Below are positions 25,400 to 32,734 of a stretch of DNA of 55,080 nucleotides, one piece after another; within the stretch, counting starts at the first letter, position 1; each line of letters begins with the position of its first letter. A program made the position numbers and the translations under genes. Source of the DNA: CAYQLK01 sp964426075 (GTDB lineage: Bacteria > Patescibacteriota > Microgenomatia > CAYQLK01); the NCBI GenBank assembly GCA_964426075.1, contig CAYROP010000001.1:1-55080 (forward strand), written 5' to 3'. A model generated the notes under the pieces. That model worked only from the letters and a program-made list of their open reading frames with translations, was not told the origin of the DNA and made no database searches.

Positions 25400-26368
25400 T
25401 TATATTTTATTAAAAATATCTACCTTTGTTTCTAATGTTAACTTAAATTTATTTTTAATATTACGTTTAATATAACGAATCATTCGAGCAATGTCTTCGG
25501 TTTTGAAATCTTTGTCCAAAATAAATGTGTTGGGGTCTTCATTTGAAATCATAACTCCGCCAATTTTATAACCGGCTATTTCAATTTGTTTGATTAAATA
25601 TGAAGGCGAGAGTGTGAAATGTTTAGTTGATAGTCTGACAGCGTCTCTATGTGAAATGTTTTTAAAAATGGAACCTGTAAATGAATGATTGACTATTACA
25701 TCATTAATCCCAACTGACCAGGGATTATCCGAAGAACCCTTGTTTAATTTAAACACAGCCTTTATTACAATGTCGTTCGTAGCCTGTAACTTAGACCTGT
25801 CGTAGTCAAATTCAAAATATGATTTATCAACAAGTTTTTTTTCACCGGTTTTACCATCAATTATTTCAGCTAACGAAAGATAGTTGCCAATAATATTTTT
25901 TACTGTTGGCATTTGTGAGACATTATTTCTAATCCCTGCTCCAACACTCCCAGGGATATTTAGCAAAAAACCCAGACCTTCAATTTTTTCGTGAATACAA
26001 TACCTAGCCAACATTGTTAGTGATGCACCAGAGTCAACTTGAATCAGTACTTCCGGAACAGTTTTTTTTTCAATTATGGAAGTCCTAAATCCCTTAAGAA
26101 GAATATTATGAGATAGATTTTTGATTAATAAATATTCACTTCCCTCGGGTAAAAAAGTATTAGCTCCTAATCCTAACAAAATGAAGGGGATTTTATTTTT
26201 TATACAAGTTGATACTGCTAATTCTAAATCTGAAGAGTTAAGTGCCTCAAAATACATTTTTGACTTGGTTTCCTGATGAAAATAGGTATGAGACTTAAGC
26301 TGTTCGTCAAAAAGAATTCTATCAGCGCCAAGGGTGCTAATGATAGTTTTTATTTGATCTTCATTCAT
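25400..26368 (-). CDS. murB: UDP-N-acetylenolpyruvoylglucosamine reductase MurB (divergent)
   Basis: MurB is the FAD enzyme that reduces enolpyruvyl-UDP-GlcNAc to UDP-MurNAc. The 322-residue protein has the FAD-binding pattern FILLGLGANTFL, GLGFLLNIPGSVGAGIRNN, the tyrosine-arginine region FEFDYDRSKL, GSIFKN with the catalytic Ser, and a closing LETKVDIF that supplies the catalytic Glu. Some usual motifs are altered: NNAGA reads NNVSQ, and the HANFIVN-like stretch reads DPNTFILD. It is placed between murE and murF, where murB is not usually found. Confidence 0.88.
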   Translation of the reverse strand: MNEDQIKTIISTLGADRILFDEQLKSHTYFHQETKSKMYFEALNSSDLELAVSTCIKNKIPFILLGLGANTFLPEGSEYLLIKNLSHNILLKGFRTSIIEKKTVPEVLIQVDSGASLTMLARYCIHEKIEGLGFLLNIPGSVGAGIRNNVSQMPTVKNIIGNYLSLAEIIDGKTGEKKLVDKSYFEFDYDRSKLQATNDIVIKAVFKLNKGSSDNPWSVGINDVIVNHSFTGSIFKNISHRDAVRLSTKHFTLSPSYLIKQIEIAGYKIGGVMISNEDPNTFILDKDFKTEDIARMIRYIKRNIKNKFKLTLETKVDIFNKI

Positions 26369-26380
26369 CTTTTACGAAAC

Positions 26381-27559
26381 TTATTTACCAAGAACTTTAG
26401 TTAAAACTTGATGTTCGTCCCATGGTTTTTCGACCCCTTTTATATTCATTGATTTTTCATGGCCTTTACCAAAAAATATGCATACTGTTTTACTATTTGA
26501 AAGTTCAACGGCTTTTTTAATTGCACTCTGCCGATCATTAATGATCAAAATCTGATTAGTTTTTGTAAAACTATTAGGAATACCTGAAATTATTTCTTTA
26601 GAAATTTTATCTTGACTTTCTGTCCTTGGGTCTTCACTGGTAATTATTACAATGTCACTAAATTCTGAAGCAGCCTTGCCCATTAGTGGTCTTTTGGAAT
26701 AATCCCTGAGCCCAGCCGCGCCAAAGACGGAAATAATTTTGTAGTTTGGGTATTTCTTTTTTATAGAAAACAACGCGGATTTGAGAGCTTGAGGTGTATG
26801 CCCAAAATCGATAAAAAATAATCCTTTCTTTTTGCCAACTAATTTTTCCATCCGACCTTTGGGAAGCTGAAAGGATTTAAGAGCGAAATTTATTTTCTGA
26901 TTAGTTATACCCAATAAACTTGCTGTGCTTGCTGCACCAACCAGATTTTCCCTATTATAATCACCAATAATGTCAGGAATGATAAAGTTGTTTTCTGTAT
27001 ATTCTGTAGCCTTATTAAGCGAATAAGTGTGAACACTCGGTAGAGTTTTAACTAAATCATTGATTGGCCCACAATTTAAGGTAACAAGTTTGATTTTTGA
27101 TTTTTGAAGTAATTTAAGTTTTGCCCTTGCGTAACCATCCATCGTCCCGTGGTAATCAAGATGTTCATGGCTTAAGTTTGTAATTAGTCCAACTCGGTAG
27201 CTTACACCAAAATCTCTATACTGATCTAAACCGATTGATGTTGTTTCTAAAACTAAATATTTACACCCCGCCCTTACAGCAAGTTTGGCAAATTTTTGAA
27301 TTGTAAATGGGTCAGGTGTTGTGACGTGCAATCCGGTTTCAATAAATTTACCGTTTATTTCGGCACCAACGGTTGAAATTAAGGCGGATTTTTCACCTGA
27401 TTCTTTTAAAATATGATAAATCGCGCTTGAAACAGTTGTTTTGCCATCGGTACCAGTTACACCAATTACTATCAGTTTTTTGGTTGGAAACAAGTAATAA
27501 ATATTTGCAACAATAGCGATAAATAGGTGCCAAATATTTTTTATTTTTTGCAAGTTCAT
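26381..27559 (-). CDS. murE: MurE-type Mur ligase lacking the N-terminal domain
   Basis: MurE adds the third stem residue to UDP-MurNAc-dipeptide. The 392-residue protein has the P-loop VIGVTGTDGKTT (Lys40), TTPDPFTIQK, ETTSIGLDQYR, TNLSHEHLDYHGTM, DFGHTPQALKSAL, VFGAAGLRDYSKRPLMG and TSEDPRTES. The DPR element corresponds to the Asn-Pro-Arg motif of meso-diaminopimelate-adding enzymes, so mDAP is the likely substrate. Only about 35 residues precede the P-loop against about 110 in usual MurE; domain 1 is missing. The gap upstream does not hide it, because the duplicated flanks leave just 32 bp between ftsI and murE. Confidence 0.9.
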   Translation of the reverse strand: MNLQKIKNIWHLFIAIVANIYYLFPTKKLIVIGVTGTDGKTTVSSAIYHILKESGEKSALISTVGAEINGKFIETGLHVTTPDPFTIQKFAKLAVRAGCKYLVLETTSIGLDQYRDFGVSYRVGLITNLSHEHLDYHGTMDGYARAKLKLLQKSKIKLVTLNCGPINDLVKTLPSVHTYSLNKATEYTENNFIIPDIIGDYNRENLVGAASTASLLGITNQKINFALKSFQLPKGRMEKLVGKKKGLFFIDFGHTPQALKSALFSIKKKYPNYKIISVFGAAGLRDYSKRPLMGKAASEFSDIVIITSEDPRTESQDKISKEIISGIPNSFTKTNQILIINDRQSAIKKAVELSNSKTVCIFFGKGHEKSMNIKGVEKPWDEHQVLTKVLGK

Positions 27560-27588
27560 TACAGGATATTCTAATCTAAATCGGTTGG
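27534..27588. repeat. Left copy of a 55-bp duplicate at the scaffold gap
   Basis: This 55-bp block, which contains the start codon of murE, is identical to 27689-27743 on the other side of the 100-N gap. It reads as two contig ends overlapping by one assembler k-mer length, not as a biological repeat. Confidence 0.93.
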
Positions 27589-27688
27589 NNNNNNNNNNNN
27601 NNNNNNNNNNNNNNNNNNNNNNNNNNNNNNNNNNNNNNNNNNNNNNNNNNNNNNNNNNNNNNNNNNNNNNNNNNNNNNNNNNNNNNNN
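27589..27688. other. Artefactual assembly gap, 100 N
   Basis: A placeholder of exactly 100 N between identical 55-bp ends. Merging the ends removes the gap and leaves ftsI and murE separated by 32 bp in one operon. No missing gene is implied. Confidence 0.93.
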
Positions 27689-27743
27689 ATATTTTTTATT
27701 TTTTGCAAGTTCATTACAGGATATTCTAATCTAAATCGGTTGG
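27689..27743. repeat. Right copy of the 55-bp duplicate at the scaffold gap
   Basis: Identical to 27534-27588. It includes a second copy of the murE start codon at 27714-27712 (minus strand), which should not be annotated as a separate gene start. Confidence 0.93.
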
Positions 27744-27746
27744 GAC

Positions 27747-29516
27747 TTAAAGATTAGGCGGTATTGACCAAAGACGAAAAATTTCTGAGGAAATCCTAAA
27801 AAACGTTGGAGCAGCTGTTTCAGAACCATAAGGTGAACTTTTTGGTTCTGTGAATCTAACTAACATTACAAACTTAGGGTTAGGAAGAGGGCCGAATCCA
27901 ACAAAACTGGCAATTGTTTTGCTCGGGTCATAGTGACCAGCGACAGGAATTTGAGCCGTTCCTGTTTTGCCTGCAAGTGAATAACCTTCTGGAATTTTGT
28001 AATGAGCTTCCCCTGCTACTACAGCTTTGACCATCATTTCTGTGACCTTGTCCGCTGTTTCTTTTGTAATTATGGTCTTGAATGAGTTAATGTCTGGAGC
28101 AACTTTTAACGAATTGTCGCCGTCTATGATTTCTGATACAAAATGAGGTGTGGGAAGATTACCGCCATTTGCAATTGCTGATACTGCTTTAACCATTTGG
28201 ACTGATGTGACAGCAATTCCTTGTCCGAAAGACGCAGTAGCCAAATCTATTTCTCCCCAATCTTTCTTTGGCCTGATTACTCCATATGTCTCGTCCTGAA
28301 TATCAACCCCGGTTAAATCTCCAAACCCAAAATTTTTGAGATATTGGTGGAATTTTTCAAACCCTAGTTTCTGAGATAAAAAAACCATGCCAGTATTATC
28401 TGAGTTTTGAATGACTTCGGTCATGGTGGAATTAGGATGATATTTATTATCCCAAGTTGAAATTTTGTACCCACTGATCTCAACTGCTGCATCACAAATA
28501 GTGCAAATTGTCTCTGGTTGAATCACAGCTTCGTTGATTCCTGCAGCCATAGCCAAAACTTTAAATGTTGACCCTGGCTCGTAAGTTTCCGCGACTACAG
28601 GATTAACATAATTAGCACTGGGATATTTAGTGTAATTAGCGGGATCATAGGCTGGATAAGCGGCGGAGGCAATAATTGCTCCGGTATTTGGATCCATAAT
28701 TAAAACTTGACCAGCTTTTGCCTGGTAACTTTCAATCGAATTAAGCAGCTCCTCTTCAACAACTTTTTGCACTGATCTATCGATTGTAAGTTTGAGTGTG
28801 CGGCCAGGATTTTCACCAATTTGACCATAATCTCCCAGCAAGATCGGATTACCTTTTGCATCTGTTTCTTCTTTCGTAACACCAAGACGTCCTTTCAGTT
28901 GTCTGTTATAGAAACCTTCCAAACCAAAGTATCCAGTATCACGACCGAAATCGTCTAAACCAACAAAACCTAGTAGATGAGCAGACATAGATCCTTCTGG
29001 ATAATCTCTTGTAATTTCATCACTAAAACCAAGACCATTAATGTTGAGTTTTTCGATTTGCTCTTTTTGAAGCGTAGTCAGTTTTCTCCCCAGTAGTACC
29101 CAATCAAGATTAGTTTGGGAAATTTTTTCTGTTAATGCAATTTGTCTGTCTTTCAGTTTTATCTCCTGATCTTTTTTATATGTCTCTGGATTATATTCAG
29201 GTAATAACTCGGCACTAACTGTGGCAACATCACTCAGATCCAGAATCGGTTGGATTTTTTCAGCAACTGAGGTTGGGTCTGATATTTCTTTTGGGTTGGC
29301 AAACATTAGGTAAGCTGTTTGGTTGGTAACCAGTGGAGAACCGTCTGAAGCTAATATTTCACCTCTTTTGGGAAATAGCTCAATATCTCTTAAATACTGT
29401 TTTTCTGCTTTTGCCTGCAATGAATCACGGCTAATTATCTGCCAATAAAACAGTCTTAGAATAATTAGACCAAAAACTATCAAACAAGCAATATATACAA
29501 GCCTGATTTCTTTCAT
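27747..29516 (-). CDS. ftsI: Septal class B penicillin-binding protein (FtsI-type transpeptidase)
   Basis: FtsI cross-links septal peptidoglycan and partners FtsW. The 589-residue protein has one N-terminal membrane helix (about 5-25), the class B pedestal with RDIELFPKRGEILASDG, and the transpeptidase domain with SxxK in EPGSTFK (Ser316, Lys319), SxN in NSDNTGM (Ser372) and KTG in AGKTGTAQ (Lys517). No C-terminal PASTA domains are present. It follows the ftsL-like gene by 50 bp and precedes murE by 32 bp after removal of the false gap. Confidence 0.96.
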   Translation of the reverse strand: MKEIRLVYIACLIVFGLIILRLFYWQIISRDSLQAKAEKQYLRDIELFPKRGEILASDGSPLVTNQTAYLMFANPKEISDPTSVAEKIQPILDLSDVATVSAELLPEYNPETYKKDQEIKLKDRQIALTEKISQTNLDWVLLGRKLTTLQKEQIEKLNINGLGFSDEITRDYPEGSMSAHLLGFVGLDDFGRDTGYFGLEGFYNRQLKGRLGVTKEETDAKGNPILLGDYGQIGENPGRTLKLTIDRSVQKVVEEELLNSIESYQAKAGQVLIMDPNTGAIIASAAYPAYDPANYTKYPSANYVNPVVAETYEPGSTFKVLAMAAGINEAVIQPETICTICDAAVEISGYKISTWDNKYHPNSTMTEVIQNSDNTGMVFLSQKLGFEKFHQYLKNFGFGDLTGVDIQDETYGVIRPKKDWGEIDLATASFGQGIAVTSVQMVKAVSAIANGGNLPTPHFVSEIIDGDNSLKVAPDINSFKTIITKETADKVTEMMVKAVVAGEAHYKIPEGYSLAGKTGTAQIPVAGHYDPSKTIASFVGFGPLPNPKFVMLVRFTEPKSSPYGSETAAPTFFRISSEIFRLWSIPPNL

Positions 29517-29566
29517 CTTTTATCTATTATGAAACAAAACCTAGATTTATTTCAGTAAAAAAACTA

Positions 29567-29914
29567 CTAACGAGAGTAAGCAAATGAAGGATCTTTAACA
29601 AATATTTTGTTTGAGGAATTTTTTTGAAAACCTAAGATTTGTGCTTTTTTTTCAATTTCTGCAAGGGAGCCTAGTTCAGCAATCTCACTTTTTAGAATTA
29701 TATTTTCTTTCTTTAATATTTCACTCTTTGATTTGAGGTCAGTAACAAGCTTACCCTTGGTAGCAAGCGAATTAGAGACAAACAAATTAGCCATTATTAA
29801 AATCGAGACAATGGTAAAAATTGCAAAAATTAGTTTAGTGCTGTGAGGTAATGCTTTGGCTGTCGGAGCCTGACGAGCAATTAAAATATTTGATTGTAGG
29901 GCGGTCGTGTTCAT
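29567..29914 (-). CDS. ftsL: FtsL/DivIC-like septum protein
   Basis: The 115-residue protein has a cytoplasmic N-terminus, one membrane helix (about 27-46) and a short coiled coil (LKSKSEILKKENIILKSEIAELGSLAEIEKKA) followed by a tail. This topology, the size, and the place between rsmH and ftsI fit FtsL, which joins FtsQ and FtsB to activate FtsW-FtsI. FtsL proteins share little sequence, so the symbol rests on topology and position. Confidence 0.8.
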   Translation of the reverse strand: MNTTALQSNILIARQAPTAKALPHSTKLIFAIFTIVSILIMANLFVSNSLATKGKLVTDLKSKSEILKKENIILKSEIAELGSLAEIEKKAQILGFQKNSSNKIFVKDPSFAYSR

Positions 29915-29964
29915 GTTGAGCAGTTTGTTTGGCTTTTAAATAAAAACCGCTGCCCAGTTTTTTG

Positions 29965-30843
29965 TTAAATTTTCCGCGCTGCCCGAAGCTTTGCACTTCG
30001 AGCACGTCTGTTTTGATGAACTTCTAGACTGCCTGGAATAATTGGTTTTGTTGTTAAATTTTCCAACAAAAAATTATTTCGAATAAAATTCTTTACGATT
30101 TTATCTTCCAAAGAGTGAAACGAGATCACTACCAAAACACCTCTTGGTTTTAGAAGTTCAACAGACTGTAAAAGGGCGGATTCCAGATTGTCCAGTTCGC
30201 TATTAATTGCAATCCTAAGTGACTGAAAAACCTTAGTCGCCGGATGAATTTTGTCACTATTCCTCCGAGGAATAACGTTCTCAACTATTTGGGCTAGTTG
30301 AGTAGTCGTCTCAATTGGTCTTACTAAACGGGCGCGGACAATAGCGTCAGCAATGACCCTAGCACGCTTTTCTTGACCATATTCGATAAATAATTCATAT
30401 AACTGTTTCTCTGTTAATACTTTTAATAAATCAGCAGCTGTTACCCCTTGATTTACTGGATCCAATCTCATATCTAATGGTCCTTCGTTTAAAAAACTGA
30501 TTCCTTTTTCCGGATCTTGTAGTTGTGTTGATGAATATCCAAGATCAAAAAGTATGCCGTCGACTTGGGCAAAATTATTGGCTTTGGCAAGGTTGGCTAA
30601 ATTGCAAAAGTTCCCATGAACTGCGGTTAAATTTGGTGAAATATTTTTGGCTTTATCGACATTTTTTAGATCAGCGTCGATACCTAAAACTATCACTCCC
30701 TTTTGCAGCATAAGAGCCGTATGACCTGCATCACCAAGGGTTGCATCAATAAATTTTTTACCTGTAGAAGGACTTAGTAGTTCGATTGTCTCTTCGGGTA
30801 AAACTGGAATATGTTTATCAACGATTTTTAGAGTCGATTTCAT
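29965..30843 (-). CDS. rsmH: 16S rRNA m4C1402 methyltransferase RsmH
   Basis: RsmH methylates N4 of C1402 in 16S rRNA. The 292-residue protein begins HIPVLPEETIELL and has the SAM site FIDATLGDAGHT, GIDAD, the motif DGILFDLGYSSTQLQDPEKGISF, PLDMRL, the helical insert, FQSLRIAINSELDNLE, and VVISFHSLEDKIVKNF. Length is normal. It overlaps the mraZ stop by 26 bp, in the usual mraZ-rsmH order. Confidence 0.98.
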   Translation of the reverse strand: MKSTLKIVDKHIPVLPEETIELLSPSTGKKFIDATLGDAGHTALMLQKGVIVLGIDADLKNVDKAKNISPNLTAVHGNFCNLANLAKANNFAQVDGILFDLGYSSTQLQDPEKGISFLNEGPLDMRLDPVNQGVTAADLLKVLTEKQLYELFIEYGQEKRARVIADAIVRARLVRPIETTTQLAQIVENVIPRRNSDKIHPATKVFQSLRIAINSELDNLESALLQSVELLKPRGVLVVISFHSLEDKIVKNFIRNNFLLENLTTKPIIPGSLEVHQNRRARSAKLRAARKI

Positions 30844-31222
30844 TTATTTTTTGCTGCCATTTGTCGGTTGCCCATATTTCGAAATGATCTCCAGCACCGA
30901 TTACGGTTACCGAGTCAGAAATATTAGCATAGTCGATTAAGGTTTTAGGAATAACCATTCTGCCTTGTGTGTCAAAATCTACTTCTTCTGAAGCTGAAAA
31001 TATAAATCTTCTTAGATCTCGACTTAGGACGTCTGAGATTGGGTTTTCAAGGTGCTTAGCGCTTTGCGCCTCCCAGCCTTCAGCTGAGTAGCCGAAGATA
31101 CACTGATCAAAACCTTTTGAAAGGATTACTTTACCTTTCGCTAGACTTGACCGGAGCTTAACCGGAATAGAAAGCCTCTTAGAAGTGGAGGAAAATTGTG
31201 GTTCAAATTGTCCTAAAAACAT
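30818..31222 (-). CDS. mraZ: Transcriptional regulator MraZ
   Basis: MraZ binds tandem repeats before its own operon and regulates it. The 134-residue protein has the two tandem AbrB-like halves: RLSIPVKLRSSL in the first and DTQGRMVIPKTLIDYANI with VTVIGAGDHFEIW in the second. The spacing and Arg-rich loops are typical. The upstream sequence holds six phased boxes (31223-31279) and a promoter, so autoregulation is likely. It is first gene of the division and cell-wall operon and overlaps rsmH by 26 bp. No Shine-Dalgarno site is seen; the last box abuts the start codon. Confidence 0.96.
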   Translation of the reverse strand: MFLGQFEPQFSSTSKRLSIPVKLRSSLAKGKVILSKGFDQCIFGYSAEGWEAQSAKHLENPISDVLSRDLRRFIFSASEEVDFDTQGRMVIPKTLIDYANISDSVTVIGAGDHFEIWATDKWQQKINEIDSKNR

Positions 31223-31279
31223 CTGCCCTAAGTTGCCCTAAATCACCATTTATTACCATCTGTAACCATTATTCACCAT
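31223..31279 (-). promoter_or_regulatory. Six tandem MraZ-box-like repeats, 10-bp period
   Basis: Read on the minus strand towards the start codon, the boxes are ATGGTGA, ATGGTTA, ATGGTAA, ATGGTGA, AGGGCAA and AGGGCAG, ending at 31273, 31263, 31253, 31243, 31233 and 31223. Every box is offset by exactly 10 bp. The first lies in the promoter spacer, the second overlaps the -10, the rest cover the leader to the ATG. Known MraZ operators are repeats of about this sequence (TGGGN in E. coli) with a 10-bp period, usually three or four. Confidence 0.85.
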
Positions 31280-31297
31280 AAATAGAATTTGTGTCAA
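31268..31297 (-). promoter_or_regulatory. Promoter of the mraZ operon
   Basis: Minus strand: TTGACA (31297-31292), 18-nt spacer, AATAAT (31273-31268). The expected start is near 31261, giving a leader of about 40 nt. MraZ boxes 1 and 2 fall within it, so MraZ binding would block polymerase. Confidence 0.7.
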
Positions 31298-31306
31298 CAA
31301 CAGAAA

Positions 31307-31330
31307 TTCACATATGTTTGTCCATGTGAA
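31307..31330 (-). terminator. Weak hairpin after glyS
   Basis: TTCACAT/ATGTGAA (7 bp) encloses a 10-nt loop, followed on the minus strand by TTTCTGTTG. It may terminate the glyS transcript just upstream of the mraZ promoter; the stem is AT-rich and the T run is broken. Confidence 0.35.
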
Positions 31331-31353
31331 TAACAAATGTTTCTAAAAAAGAT

Positions 31354-32730
31354 TTATTGGAATTTTGGAGAAAGGAAATCAAGAAGCTTGGATATCTCTA
31401 CTCTATCTTGTTTCATTGTGTCACGGTCACGAACTGTAACTTTTTTGTCTTCTAAGGAGTCGAAATCAACTGTAATACAATATGGTGTTCCGATTTCATC
31501 CTGTTTACGGTATCTTTTGCCGATTGAGGCAGTTTCATCATAAATAATTACACCTAATGACTTTAGCGATTCCTGTATTGTTCTAGAAAGATTAGTTAAG
31601 TCATCTTTTTTAATTAAAGGCAACACAGCAACCTTGACGGGGGAAATTTTGGGATTGAATTTTAAAACAATTCTTGTCTCCCCATCGACTTCTTCTTCTG
31701 TAAAAGCGTTCATTAAAACAATTGTTACAAGTCTTGAAAGTCCAAAAGTTGGCTCAATGACGTGTGGAATGACTTTTTTACCGTCAGGATAAGTATAACT
31801 TTGGGAAACTCCGGAGTTTTTTTCATGGTTTTTGAGGTCAAAGTCTGTTCGATAGGCAATACCAAACATCTCTTTGAACCCCCAAGGAAACTCGTATTCG
31901 AGATCCTCTGTCCTCTTTGAGTAATGTGATAGCTCAAATTCCTCGTGAGCCCTCCATCTTAGCTTACTAGAATCTAATCCAATTTCTTTAGCGAACTCAT
32001 CCATTTTGATTTTCCACTGATCAAACAGCTTGTTCCAATCGTCTGCTTCAGGATCAAAAAAATATTCAAATTCCATCAAATCAAATTCAAGAGTCCGAAA
32101 CGTAAATTGACCTTTTGTTATTTCGTTTCTGAAGGCTTTACCTGTTTGAGCAATACCAAACGGAAGCTTTGGGTGAATTGAATCAAGAATATTTTTGAAG
32201 TTAATAAATAGCCCTTGAGCAATCTCACCCCTGAGATAAGCCGTTGCTCCTTCACCCTCAATAATCCCTATTTCAGTTCGGAAAAGCAAATTAAACTTCC
32301 TTGCTTTACTTAAGTTGTTACCGTCGGGACTTTTTATTTTTTCACTTAAAATTATTTCGTTTAATTCTTCGGCTGTTTTCCCGTCTACTTTAATATTCTT
32401 GCCTTTTTTTTCGAAATGCTCTTCGATTAAATGATCTGCCCGATAGCGTTTGTGATTTTTTGTATCCTCGACCATCACATCACCAAAGTTTGCAACATGG
32501 CCACTGGCCTCCCAAACTTTGGGATTGATAATAATACTGCTGTCGATTCCGTAAATATCTTCTCTGTCTTCAACAAACTTGTCCCACCAAATTCGGCGAA
32601 TATTTTCTTTAAGTGAGGTTCCGTATGGTCCAAAATCATAAGTGTTGGCCATTCCACCATATATTTCTGAAGAGGGGAAAATAAAACCTCTACGTTTTGA
32701 TACATCAACGACTTTTTCAATTAGGTCCAT
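31354..32730 (-). CDS. glyS: Glycyl-tRNA synthetase, single-chain class II type
   Basis: This is a homodimeric glycyl-tRNA synthetase of the archaeal/eukaryal/Gram-positive type (about 458 residues), not the alpha-beta form. Motif features: KRRGFIFPSSEIYGG near the start, DFGPYGTSLKENI, EASGHVANFGDV, FRTEIGIIEGEGATAYLRGEIAQG, FGIAQTGKAFRNEIT (class II motif 2), and the motif 3 region VIEPTFGLSRLV. A C-terminal anticodon-binding domain ends the protein. The ATG at 32730 is chosen; the alternative TTG at 32751 would overlap the previous gene. It lies 4 bp after that gene's stop codon. Confidence 0.95.
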   Translation of the reverse strand: MDLIEKVVDVSKRRGFIFPSSEIYGGMANTYDFGPYGTSLKENIRRIWWDKFVEDREDIYGIDSSIIINPKVWEASGHVANFGDVMVEDTKNHKRYRADHLIEEHFEKKGKNIKVDGKTAEELNEIILSEKIKSPDGNNLSKARKFNLLFRTEIGIIEGEGATAYLRGEIAQGLFINFKNILDSIHPKLPFGIAQTGKAFRNEITKGQFTFRTLEFDLMEFEYFFDPEADDWNKLFDQWKIKMDEFAKEIGLDSSKLRWRAHEEFELSHYSKRTEDLEYEFPWGFKEMFGIAYRTDFDLKNHEKNSGVSQSYTYPDGKKVIPHVIEPTFGLSRLVTIVLMNAFTEEEVDGETRIVLKFNPKISPVKVAVLPLIKKDDLTNLSRTIQESLKSLGVIIYDETASIGKRYRKQDEIGTPYCITVDFDSLEDKKVTVRDRDTMKQDRVEISKLLDFLSPKFQ

Positions 32731-32734
32731 ATAG

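Noticed and set aside
27534..27743. Apparent 55-bp direct repeat around a 100-bp spacer, as expected for a target duplication or tandem repeat.
   Set aside because: The spacer is all N and the copies are exact contig ends; an assembly overlap explains it fully.
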